Notes under the pieces: generated by a model
The model's input: only the letters and a program-made list of their open reading frames with translations
Databases searched by the model: none
Told to the model about the DNA's origin: nothing
Source of the DNA: COE1 sp949066965
GTDB lineage: Bacteria > Bacillota > Clostridia > Lachnospirales > Lachnospiraceae
Reading direction: 5' to 3'
Assembly: GCA_949066965.1 (NCBI GenBank)
Contig: CARTDA010000011.1
Coordinates: 1-64,000, forward strand
Length of the DNA stretch: 64,000 nt
Translations under genes and position numbers: made by a program
Shown: piece after piece, positions 17,001-26,000 of the stretch
Layout of the letters: every line of letters starts with the position of its first letter
Numbering within the stretch: the stretch's first letter is position 1

Positions 17001-19608
17001 AAAGGAGGAGCCGTGGTATTCCGATTACCAGCGATTAATCCACCAGGTTCCCTACAATATGTCCAACTCTTCTTTTACGGTGACTGCATATGAAGCTGTC
17101 GGCAGGGGAGACCCAGCAGGACATGGAAACATTGCGGCATATGAGCGCGCCTCAAACGCGGCATACTTCAATGCCTTGCAGTGGGTAATAACAGGCGAGG
17201 ATGCGTATGCGGCAAAGGGCGTGGAAATTCTGAACGCATGGTCAGGATTAAAAATACTGGACGACAGGGACAGGATTTTAGGCGCTTCCATCAGCACGTA
17301 CCGCATGAACAATGCGGCAGAAATCTTAAAATACTATCATGGCGGGTATGGTGGCTACACGGATGAAGATTTCGGGAAATATCAGGATATGATGCTCAAT
17401 GTCATTTACCCGGTAATACAGGATCTGGGTCTGCCGATGATTGCAAACGGAAACTGGGATACGGCGGCAATGTCGGGAATGGTATCCATCGGTGCAGTCT
17501 GTGAGAATACCGAGATTTTTGAGCGGGCTCTCTATCTGTACCAGGATATCCATACAAACGGTTCTGTCGCGGTTTATGTGAGTGAGTGGGGGCAGTCCGT
17601 GGAGAGCTTCCGTGACCAGGCGCACGCGCAGTTTGGCATCAGCCTGCTCGCCGATGTGTGCGTGGTTGCAGAAAAGCAGAAGGTTGACTTGTGGGGCTTA
17701 TACGACAACCGTCTTGCAAAGGCATTTAACTGGGCGGCACAGTATAATTTGTACAACACAGAGAACCTTAGAATGGAGCCGCTGACAGATGTTTTCGGAC
17801 GAAACAGATGGGACTCCATTGACAAAGAAAAAATTAACCGTGGCGAGCTTCGTTCCGTGTATGAGCTTCCATTGGCACATTATTCCAAGATAGAAGGCGT
17901 CGATGTGACGTGGATGAAGCAGGCGGCGGAGGCAATGCGCCCGCAGGGATTTGTAAACAATGACCACCTGAATTTTGGCACGCTGACCACATACAACGGT
18001 GCACCCGCAAAGGCGGCAGAGCCGTATTTCCAGCTGCGGACGCGTCTGGAGCCATGGTATCAGCGGACATGGAATGATGTCAAAAAATATGGCGAGGTAC
18101 AGGATAATATACCGGAGACGCTCAATTCTTATTTTACAGTGGACGAGTCCGGCACTGTGACCGCTTCGGCTAAGAAGGCAGATGCACCATACTTTCAGCT
18201 GGAAGCACAGACAGATGGCAGTTATGCAGTCCGCTGTGTCAAGACAAACAGATATCTGTCCGTTAAGGAAGATACATATAATGACGGAAATGTCATAAAA
18301 GCCGATGCCGCCACAGTTGGCGAAAGCGAAACGTTTTTCTTAAAGGGAATAGGTGCAAGCTTCTTTTATCTGGAAGCAAAAGCATATGAAAACAGGATAC
18401 TGAACGTCCATGTAGAAAACGGAGACGACCCGCATAATGCGGTTTTGACACTCTATTTGGGCACAAGGATAACGGCGGAAAGTGATACGGTGACCAACAA
18501 CGAGCGTTTTATTCTGGTCTATAACACAGCGGATGTCGCATTAAAGGATGTGCCGTCAGTTGACACCAGTGCATTGGAGGACTATCTCAATGGGCTGGCA
18601 GGGGTAAATAATGACGATCATCAATATACAGACGAGAGCTGGCAGACATATGCGGGGCAGCTGGAAGCGGCAAAGACATGTCTGGAGGCGGCAAAGGATA
18701 AAAAGGTTTCACAGGCAGAGGTGGACGACGCGTTAAAGGCACTGACGGATGCATATGAAAGCCTGGTTCCAAACAAAACCGAGGGAGACGTGCTATCCGC
18801 GCCGGTGGCAAACATTCCGTCAGGCGAGGTTCCGTCAGGCACAGAGATTACATTGAGCCGTGCAACAGAAGGGGCGTCTATCTATTACACGACGGATGAA
18901 AGTGAACCATCGGTCAAGGACGAACTGCTTTATAAGAGTCCGATTCTGGTAAATGAGCCTTTGACCATCAAGGCGATGGCAGTCAAGGACGGTTATCAGA
19001 ATAGCGCGGTTGCCACATATGCCTATACAATATCACAGACAGACCCGGATAAATTTGTCCATGCGCCGACCGCAGATGTGCCGTCAGGCAAGGTGGACAA
19101 GGGGACAAAGGTTACACTGGCCTGTGCGATGGAGGGCGCATCCATCTACTATACGACAGACAAGAGCGAACCGACGGCAGCAGGCGCAACGTTATATGAA
19201 AGTCCGGTTATTGTGAACGAGCCTGTGACCATTAAGGCAGTGGCAGTAAAAGGAGAGAACACGAGCGCAGTCAGCACGTTTGTGTATGACGTCAGCCAGG
19301 GCGGGGATGACAAGCCGGTGCAGGTGAGTGCGCCGACAGCGGACATAGCGTCCGGTACGGAATTGCTTCTGAAAGGAACGCGTATTACGCTGACTTGTGA
19401 GACAGAAGGAGCCGCTATCTATTATACGACAGACGGTAACGAGCCAGCAGTCAGGGAGAGGATTTTATCAAGCACTGCTATGAGGGCACAAAGACCTTTA
19501 CCGATGATTCCATTAAAAATACGTTCACCGAGCTTCAGGATATTTTGCAGTATGCACAGGATGGATGGGTATCCACACCGGACGCGCAGATTACGACATT
19601 CCTTGTAA
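14077..19608 (+). CDS. Giant secreted modular protein: DNRLRE repeats, alginate-lyase-like domain, chitobiase-type repeats (C-terminus chimeric)
   Basis: GTG 14077 fits the GGAGGG site best (ATG 14062 overlaps it). A signal peptide ends near SAAE, followed by a Glu/Ser-rich linker to about residue 170. Three DNRLRE (CBM96-like) modules follow (about 175-345, 350-520, 525-690). A beta-trefoil/fascin-like region runs to about 890, and an alginate-lyase-type helical domain spans about 953-1315 (ANGNWDTAAMSGMVSIGAV, ESFRDQAHAQFGISLLADV). Then come a second trefoil-like stretch, a FIVAR segment (about 1494-1568) and chitobiase C-terminal-type repeats at 1571, 1661 and 1749. The third repeat stops near nucleotide 19456, and the last ~50 codons are out-of-frame reading of a solute-binding-protein fragment. 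A cell-surface uronic-acid polysaccharide lyase is the likely role. The natural C-terminus is lost. Confidence 0.8.
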   Translation: MKKGKRLFSLLCCFALTASMTLDVSAAEGLRLALSENRTQTVEDGNSEMYERTEPVSESEQAEGKADKKEDAESSEEEIKKENKEESNESEADTETGTKTQEPVSETESEGDNGDKASESEEETPVETETDSSMMESTELEGTESEIGTEGETEEETQEEESRNSNEENTDRVSVNYIFNDAFVSNFSGADKTNYKDNQNLIVGKGRHIYIRFDLSEISADAEKIVFQGVKKKLDSANKMVVTECSEYLRQDDSNDTADMWTTDNITYENRPRDTENTIYSELDWSTGNLELDLTKFIKEKKQANAETVCIHITTTTVDDGTTGAVELYSSRDTSSREPKLVVYMAKVSENNIFDSAYVSNQSGKADTNFKDATKLTFGKYRHVYLRFDLANIEENSNKIIFRGIYMGSAGLSNTIVVKESSQFLRQDDTSDSTEEWTTDNITYTNRPLDKENVLYDALEWSSGNLELDLTDFIKAKKQEGAETACIHITTANPDSDSDTAVDIGALQNTDKSKKPALVVKTSVNNIFDDAYVDSANGAKNNATSSTLIFGKSRHVYLRFDLSGIAPDADKIIFNGTYAKGSQKPVVVTACSDFLRADDSTDGKEEWTTGNVTWNNRPLDVGDPLYEELAWSDPSRLEIDLTAFIKSRMEKGDKTACIHFTTTTVDDTAISAVEVNSTRNDSGKPKLVVSSPSDEKPEGLDRETTVGDYYDNGYIIQKVVRIKTSDNKYLKVSGDGTVGLSETAEAASLFGLHIYQYDKFERESYGATKTTYAFENLANGKFLTIQNYFAETDSDRTYWSQESGGKYIVKAAAPDVNWNERFDLQYYPDSKYYTIASHLQALRDGSGAVSPVYVENDTLKCGKSDDEYRFYLEKVENQDKLKVLQEVNGTSVRLFWKPVNQDITPENYTIEGHTVSYEAENDVLYAEIGNLAPGLHGFTVKHGSQEENVKVRIFSHLALAHSEAQLDAMKEHVAKKEEPWYSDYQRLIHQVPYNMSNSSFTVTAYEAVGRGDPAGHGNIAAYERASNAAYFNALQWVITGEDAYAAKGVEILNAWSGLKILDDRDRILGASISTYRMNNAAEILKYYHGGYGGYTDEDFGKYQDMMLNVIYPVIQDLGLPMIANGNWDTAAMSGMVSIGAVCENTEIFERALYLYQDIHTNGSVAVYVSEWGQSVESFRDQAHAQFGISLLADVCVVAEKQKVDLWGLYDNRLAKAFNWAAQYNLYNTENLRMEPLTDVFGRNRWDSIDKEKINRGELRSVYELPLAHYSKIEGVDVTWMKQAAEAMRPQGFVNNDHLNFGTLTTYNGAPAKAAEPYFQLRTRLEPWYQRTWNDVKKYGEVQDNIPETLNSYFTVDESGTVTASAKKADAPYFQLEAQTDGSYAVRCVKTNRYLSVKEDTYNDGNVIKADAATVGESETFFLKGIGASFFYLEAKAYENRILNVHVENGDDPHNAVLTLYLGTRITAESDTVTNNERFILVYNTADVALKDVPSVDTSALEDYLNGLAGVNNDDHQYTDESWQTYAGQLEAAKTCLEAAKDKKVSQAEVDDALKALTDAYESLVPNKTEGDVLSAPVANIPSGEVPSGTEITLSRATEGASIYYTTDESEPSVKDELLYKSPILVNEPLTIKAMAVKDGYQNSAVATYAYTISQTDPDKFVHAPTADVPSGKVDKGTKVTLACAMEGASIYYTTDKSEPTAAGATLYESPVIVNEPVTIKAVAVKGENTSAVSTFVYDVSQGGDDKPVQVSAPTADIASGTELLLKGTRITLTCETEGAAIYYTTDGNEPAVRERILSSTAMRAQRPLPMIPLKIRSPSFRIFCSMHRMDGYPHRTRRLRHSL

Positions 19609-20144
19609 ATGACATGGCAGCAATGATGTATTCCGGCACGCACATGTTCTCACAGATTGAGCAGGCAGACCCGGACTTTGAGATGGGATGGTTTGCAGTT
19701 CCAAGTCCGGACGGCAAGACAAGGCTTGTAGGCGGCGGTGGCGCCAGCGGACTTGCAATCTCCGCAGAGGCAGCGCAGGATCCGAACAAGAAAGCGGCAG
19801 CAGAAGCGTTTATCAAGTTCTTCTATGCACCGGAAAACTACTGCGTATACTGCCAGACATTAAGTGCAATTCCGTCAACAGTGGCAGAGCCGGAATTAGA
19901 CGTTTCGTCTGTTTTCCAGGAAGTCATTGACGCGACGGCTTCGGCAGACAAGCTGTCACCGATGTGGAACACAATGACTGGCGACAATGAGCTTCCGCCT
20001 GACTTCAGGAACTTTACCTACAAGACACTGATTGAGGTACTGCAGGGCACAAGGGATATTGATTCTGCCTGTGAGGAGCTGGTAAAGACGTGGAATGTCG
20101 GCATGGAATGCTTTAATCCTGTCACAGGAGTTGGCATCGAATAA
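19458..20144 (+). pseudogene. C-terminal fragment of a sugar ABC solute-binding protein
   Basis: In the frame of 19458 the sequence EDFIKHCYEGTKTFTDDS runs on to VGIE at 20144. It has typical family 1 solute-binding features (MMYSGTHMFSQIEQ, GWFAVPSPDG, GGGASGLAISAEA, AAEAFIKFFYAPENY). About half of a normal protein, including signal peptide and lipobox, is missing. The 5' edge is fused to the chitobiase-type repeat of the preceding gene. It is followed by a permease fragment, so it is the remnant of a sugar-uptake operon. Confidence 0.85.
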
Positions 20145-20159
20145 TTTTACATGGAAATG

Positions 20160-20198
20160 GGATACATCCAGGCGGCATTTTGCCGCCGGAGTGTATCC
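20160..20198 (+). promoter_or_regulatory. Intercistronic hairpin after the solute-binding-protein fragment
   Basis: GGATACA (20160-20166) pairs with TGTATCC (20192-20198) around an inner GGCGGCA/TGCCGCC stem. There is no T-tract. Such hairpins commonly follow binding-protein genes and set the expression ratio to the permease. Confidence 0.6.
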
Positions 20199-20246
20199 GG
20201 TTTAGAAAACATTTCCTGACATACCCTGAGGAGAAAGGAGGACAAT

Positions 20247-20388
20247 ATGAAACAAAAAAAGGACTGGATAAGGTTACAATTGCATTTATTGCGCCTGCGT
20301 TTATTTTTTTTACCCTTTTTATCATCGTACCAACGATTTCCAGCGTGTATTACAGCTTCACTTCATGGGATGGCATCAGCCCGAACTG
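20247..20388 (+). pseudogene. N-terminal fragment of a sugar ABC permease, frameshifted
   Basis: ATG 20247 lies behind AAAGGAGG. Its own frame gives nonsense after the A-rich codons, but the adjacent frame reads GLDKVTIAFIAPAFIFFTLF onward to SFTSWDGISPNW. That is the classic first helix and start of an MsmF/LacF-type permease. A one-base change in the A-run after the start explains the frame change. Homology stops near 20388, where sensor-kinase sequence begins. Confidence 0.75.
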
Positions 20389-20889
20389 GAAATCCAGTAC
20401 GAGCAGGCGACGGAATATGTGGCAAACAGCATCGAGAGCATGCTGGAGTCCTATAACAGCGTATCGAAAATGCCTTATTATTACAACATGTCTTCCTATG
20501 GGAGTACCTACACCTCCTATATGTCCTTTGATAATTTCCGGAAGATAGTCTATGGGGAGATTTACTCGGAGGAAACGATGCAGCAGCGCCGCCGGTCTGA
20601 TATGGAGAATTTTTTACAGTATCTTGGAAATCTGGACAGTTCTATTATCTGCCTGCATTTTATCGCGGAAGACCTGACCGGGGAAAAACTGGATTTCCAC
20701 AAGGCAATGGATGGAACGTATTTTAATAATGAACCTTTGTTTGAACAGCTTGTCGGTTATTCCGCGCTTGACCGCGGCAGCAACAAGCTGATTCTGATAC
20801 CGCCGCACGACAGCACGTATAAAAACGGTATTGACCGCAAGGTGTTCAGCATTGCGCGTAATTATTATGACCTGCGGGGAAATGTCGGA
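20389..20889 (+). pseudogene. Fragment of a sensor kinase extracellular domain
   Basis: In the frame of 20365 the sequence from about LEIQYEQATEYVANSIES to FSIARNYYDLRGNVGK resembles the external Cache-like domain of YesM-type sensor histidine kinases, in which sugar operons are often paired with an AraC-type regulator. No membrane helix, HAMP or kinase domain is present, and both edges abut unrelated gene fragments. The identification is by overall character and by the following regulator fragment. Confidence 0.55.
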
Positions 20890-20891
20890 AA

Positions 20892-21644
20892 ATGTCCGGA
20901 TATTTTTTCTTTGCGGACTGGATTCCGCAGACAATACTGGATGTTTCCGGCGAGGTTTATGGGAACAAGGTTCAGATGGAGCGGTTTCAGGATGTCAGGG
21001 ACGAGATGGTTAATGCGCTTGTTGACGGCAGCACCGGCGTGTTTGACAAATATTTTTCGCTTTTTGCCACACTTGTCTGCAAGATTGCCGATGGGAAACG
21101 GGAGGATGCCTGCTTTTATTACTGTACGGCAGTAAGAATGGCAGCGGAGAGACTGACCGTGCTAGGCGTTGACGCAGGATATGCAAATGACATGAAAAAA
21201 CTTCTGGAAATGGGAAGGGCGGCAGAAAGCTACACACAGCTGGCAGAAGTGTATCATGACATTCTGCTGCAGTTTCGGGAAAAGCTTCAGAACATGGCAT
21301 CCAACAGTGAAAAACAAAATTATCTCAAGGCGAAGGCTTATATTGAGGAGCATTATGCGGAAAACCTCACATTAAATATCCTTGCGGAGGAAATACACAT
21401 GAATCCGTATTATTTTAGTGCGTTTTTTAAAAAGAACGCCGGCATCAATTTTAAGGATTATGTGTGTGCCATAAGGCTGGAGCACGCAATTCCGCTTCTT
21501 GTCTCGAGTGACAAAAAGACATATGAAATTGCAGTCGAGGTAGGCTTTACGGATGCCAGGACATTTACGGAGGCATTCCAGAAGCATTTTCAGGAGACAC
21601 CGAGCGCATATAGAAAGCGAATCGGTAGTTCGGACAGGAATTAG
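20892..21644 (+). pseudogene. C-terminal part of a YesN-type response regulator with AraC DNA-binding domain
   Basis: The open frame to 21644 has a helical linker region (about 20990-21300) and then a full AraC DNA-binding domain: YIEEHYAENLTLNILAEEIH, NPYYFSAFFKK, then the second unit ending in FTEAFQKHFQETPSAYRKR. The receiver domain is absent, and the ATG at 20892 has no convincing ribosome binding site. A truncated regulator is more likely than a complete AraC protein. If expressed, it would still have an intact DNA-binding domain. Confidence 0.7.
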
Positions 21645-21659
21645 CCAGTATAAGTCCTG

Positions 21660-22592
21660 TCACTCTTGTGCCGGCTGTTCATCCTCGTCATCAAGACCAT
21701 ATTCAGCAAGGAGCAGCTGCTGATATTCCCAATCAGCTACCGCCCGCTTTAAGTCCTCAATTCGATTTTGCTCCAGAAGAATCGAGTTGAGGGTGTTGAT
21801 TGCATTTGCCATTTTTTCGCGTCCGCGCCGCTCGCCAATGGAGATGCCACGTTTTTCGCCAATGGCAATTCCCCTGTTTTCAATTCTATCCAATACCTCG
21901 CTCATTTTGACACCCTCCTTTTTTCCTTCACGCTGTAGCTCGTACAGTACGTTTTCATACCTGTCGTCCCTCTCAAGTGCCTGCATCAGTTTCAGAAATT
22001 CATCGACATGTTTGATTTCCTGTGCACTTGGCATATAATCTATATTTTGGCGTTTGTTGATAAAGTATTCGGCAATAATGCGGAAATCGCTGTGGAATTT
22101 GTCAAGCTGGCTGTCTAGAAACGCAACTTCCACAAGATTAATCTTATAGTCATTTACAAACGGTTTTAGCCTTTTTGGAATGTCCATGCATTCATATAAG
22201 CTCTTTGGCTGGTTCCAATGTTTTGTGCCAAAATACAGGACAATGGTGATGACAGGGTATTTTGGTTTCGACCATTCGCGCTTTGTCAGCTGTCCACGGT
22301 AGGAAGCGCCATCATACCCGATTATCCGGATTGGGGCATATGGTTCTGCGTCCGTCTGGTGTTCCAATCCGTATAGTGCAAAACAAATTTTGTGCGGAAT
22401 CCAACGTTTGGATATATCACGTTCCTGTTCATGGATTTTGTTGTTGAATTTGTACTGGCTTTTGTCCTTGACATTCTGTAGTTCATTTTCCGAGACGATC
22501 TGTTCCCCGTCAAAAAGCACACCATTTATAATATCAGCAAACACGTCGTTATAATCAGCGAGTTGTTTTTCCGTAATATCTTTAGCACCCAT
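21660..22592 (-). CDS. Rpn family recombination-promoting nuclease / putative transposase (PD-(D/E)XK)
   Basis: This 310-residue protein keeps the family architecture. An N-terminal region (NGVLFDGEQIV) leads to the nuclease core around residues 100-170 (PVITIVLYFGTKHWNQPKSLYECMDIP, INLVEVAFLD), followed by a helical C-terminal half. Near residues 235-260 there is a small repeat of Gly-Glu-Lys/Arg-Arg-Gly units, common in this family and often variable between strains. Family members such as RpnA promote RecA-independent recombination and have DNA endonuclease activity. It belongs to a different subfamily from the broken copy at 13326. MITE copy 2 lies 158 bases upstream of its start. Confidence 0.85.
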   Translation of the reverse strand: MGAKDITEKQLADYNDVFADIINGVLFDGEQIVSENELQNVKDKSQYKFNNKIHEQERDISKRWIPHKICFALYGLEHQTDAEPYAPIRIIGYDGASYRGQLTKREWSKPKYPVITIVLYFGTKHWNQPKSLYECMDIPKRLKPFVNDYKINLVEVAFLDSQLDKFHSDFRIIAEYFINKRQNIDYMPSAQEIKHVDEFLKLMQALERDDRYENVLYELQREGKKEGVKMSEVLDRIENRGIAIGEKRGISIGERRGREKMANAINTLNSILLEQNRIEDLKRAVADWEYQQLLLAEYGLDDEDEQPAQE

Positions 22593-22749
22593 AAAGAACT
22601 CTTATTAATGATATAGTAACACAATTTATATTAGCCCGCTATAGAAATTTTAGGGGAAAATATATGTTCTTACATTATAATAGCAAACAATAGTTCGCAT
22701 GTCAAGATACAAATAGAATATTTGTTCACTGTCATAAAAGGAAAAATAA

Positions 22750-22885
22750 GTAACAGTTCAGCCCAGGACTTTGCACGCACTGCAAAGTCCGTGAAACAGC
22801 GTAGTGGCTGAGATGCATCAAGCACCACGAAGTGGTTTTGCATGGCTTGATGCCTGTAACAGGAAGCCTGAGGCTGAACTGTTAC
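22750..22885. mobile_element. MITE copy 2 (136 bp, non-coding)
   Basis: The ends are identical to copy 1 (GTAACAGTTCAGCC / GGCTGAACTGTTAC), with the same two internal hairpins. Loop sequences differ slightly: CGCAC in place of CTATGC between GGACTTTGCA and TGCAAAGTCC. It is flanked by the 8-bp direct repeat AAAAATAA at 22742-22749 and 22886-22893. The different target duplication shows an independent insertion. It sits just upstream of the promoter of the transglutaminase-like gene. Confidence 0.9.
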
Positions 22886-22908
22886 AAAAATAATCCAGCA
22901 GCTTCTTA

Positions 22909-22937
22909 TTGTATAAACCGTACCTGTCGTGTATACT
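22909..22937 (+). promoter_or_regulatory. Promoter of the transglutaminase-like gene
   Basis: TTGTAT (22909-22914), a 17-base spacer and TATACT (22932-22937) lie 70 bases before the start codon and only 24 bases after the end of MITE copy 2. Confidence 0.65.
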
Positions 22938-23006
22938 GTAAGCAAAGCCAGTTGGGTTTGGTACTGAGTAGCATGTACAGACAGAAGACAAAAATGGAGG
23001 ATTACA

Positions 23007-26000
23007 ATGCGCAGAAGATTGATACTTGTGGCATTTATATATATAATGGCGTTCGGGCTTTCTGCAGGGACATCCTACGCGGCAGAACAGCCGGAAACGG
23101 TCAGTGAGACCCGCCAACAGGAAACGGAAACAGAAAGCGTGGCAGGGACAGAAGAGCCTGATGCGGAGCCGGAGACCATTGTGGGAACAGATACGGAAGC
23201 CCCATCAGAGCGGCAGACAGAAAAACAGACGGAGCCGACAGATGAAGATGCAGAAAAAGAACCAGTGGCACAAATCCATACAGAGCCGGAAACGGATACC
23301 GTGGAAGCGGCAGACAATGGCGGGGACGAGACGGAAGCGTTCGAGGAGGGCGCCCCGGATTTTCTGTATCAGGCAGGCGGATTCCGGGTATTGGATGAGG
23401 AGACAGATGCCGCAAGCGGGATCTGTCTGTTTTCGACAGGAGACATGGACGGGCTTGCGGACAAAATGTACAAGGCGCTGAAAGGCAGGGAGACATCCAT
23501 TGCAGTCAAGGATTACGGATTTTACTGGGACAGCACAGAAGACAGGAAGCAGCTGCTGAACCTGTATTATGCGGTTATCAATGACCACCCTGACTTATAT
23601 TTTGCAAGGACAGGCTATGGCGTCTCATACAACACAAAGACAAAACTCATCTCGAAGATAACACCGAACTATTTTGTCAATGTGGATGACAGTGCATTTC
23701 AGGCGGGCGTACAGAAAGCGAAGGCAGCAGTAATGCCGGGAATGGATGACTTGCAGAAGGCAATTGCCATCCATGACTACCTTGTGCTGAACTGCGAGTA
23801 TGACAAGGAACGGCTGAGTAACAAGACGATACCGCAGGAATCCTATGGGGCATACGGCGCGCTGGCAAACAGGATAGCAGTCTGCCAGGGGTATGCGCTG
23901 GCGTACAAATACCTGATGAACGAATATGGAATCGAATGCTATATCGTGACGAGCGACAAAATGAACCATGCGTGGAATATTGTAAAAATAGACGGCGCGC
24001 TGTATCAGGTAGATACGACATGGGACGACCCAACATGGGACAGGTTTGGTCTGGTGTCGCATGCCAATATGTTCCTCTCCGATACGACGTTTGGAAAAAA
24101 CCACCATGACTGGTATGTGACAAAGGGCAGCGGTATTATTGCCCTGAAGGCGGAGGGCACGAAATATGACAGTGCATTCTGGCGGGATGTCAAATCGCCG
24201 CTGGTGTATGATGCCGGTGGAACAAAAAGGCATTACTATGTCTCGGCAGACAAAAAATTACAGAGCCGCGCGTGCAGTGCACAGGAAATAGACGCGGACG
24301 GCACCACGCTGCTAACCCTTGACACTTCCAGTTCGGGGCTTGCGCTCGACGGCACAAAGCTCTACTATAATACCAGCAAAAGCATCGCCTATATTGATAT
24401 TACTGACATCGCCTATGCGGAGCATGAGCAGTTTTCCCTAAAGGATGAAGATACGAATCAAATATTTGGGTTTGTCAAAAGCGACGACAAAATACGATAT
24501 GTGAAAAGGACAGGAGAGTCTCCCTCTGGTAAGAGTACGATTTATATCCTTAATAAGACGGAGGATGGCGCCAGCGAGACAGAATCCAGAATGTATACAG
24601 TCACATTTATAGATAAATTTGGCACGGTTTTTGATGTTCAGAAAATCAGTGAGGGCGGCTACGCCGTTCCGCCAGACAAGAAAATGACGCCACAGCCAGG
24701 CTACCAGCTGTCGGCGTGGAAAGGAAATTACTCCAATATACAAAAGGATGAGACAGTCACGGCAATTTATAAAAAATATACATACACCATCAAGTATGAG
24801 CTGAACGGCGGCAAAAACAGCTCCGCAAATCCGGCAAAGTATGATGTCGAGACACCGGATATCATTCTGTCAGACCCGCTAAAAAAAGAATATTATGATT
24901 TTGCAGGATGGTACGACGAACCGGAATTTGAGACAAAGGTAACCGCCATCAAAAAAGGAAGCATCGGAAACCGCACGCTGTATGCGAAGTGGGAGCCCAT
25001 AAAATATGCGGTAACCTATGAGCTGGACGGTGGTAAAAATAACGCAGGCAATAAGACAGAATACGATGTGGAAACGGATACCTTTCCGCTTGCAAGTCCG
25101 ACGAAAAAAGGCTATGCATTTGAAGGCTGGTATGCGGAACCGAAATACGTGACAGAGGTAACCGCCATTGAAAAAGGAAGCACCGGTGACCGAACCATAT
25201 ACGCAAAGTGGAAGATACTGGAATACAATTTGGAATATGAGCTAAATGGCGGAAAAAACAGTCCGAAGAATCCCCTGCAATACAATGTTGAGACCGACAC
25301 AATTCGTCTGGAAGCGCCATCGCATGGGGATGCGCATTATGAATTTGACGGCTGGTACGCGGACAGTGGTTTTACCTGCCCGATTTCTTCCATCACAAAG
25401 GGCAGTGTGGGGAATCGCAGGCTGTATGCAAAGTGGACAAAATACTATCGCGTGCGTTTTTTTGACAGCACAGGGAAGCTGATTACAGAGACAAAGACAG
25501 CGGAGGGGAAGGATGCCGCGCCACCCGAAGCATCCAGGAAGGAAGGGTATTTGTTTGCGAAGTGGGATAAGGATTACAGAAATGTCCAGGATGACATGGA
25601 CATTACGGCAGTCTATGAACCGATACAATATACCATTACCTATGTTTTGGGCGGAGGAACCAACTCTTCGAAAAATCCGTCTGCCTATACAATCGAGACA
25701 GAGGATGTTAAGCTTGCATCACCGAAGCATAAAAATAAAGAACTAGCCTTTGCCGGATGGTATCAGGACAAGGGCTGCAAGGAACGCGTTACTTCTATAT
25801 ATAAAGGAAGCACCGGCGACATTACGCTGTATGCGAAATGGAGGAAAGTGCAGCAGGAAGAAAACGCGGGCGGAGCGCACAAGGACGGATCATCCGTAGC
25901 GGACCAGCCTGGCCCGCCAGAAAACAAAGCCAGCGAAGCAGCCAGCAGCGCTGAAATTCCAGGTCAGGAAGCCGTGCCGGAAAGCGAAACGCTGACAAGG

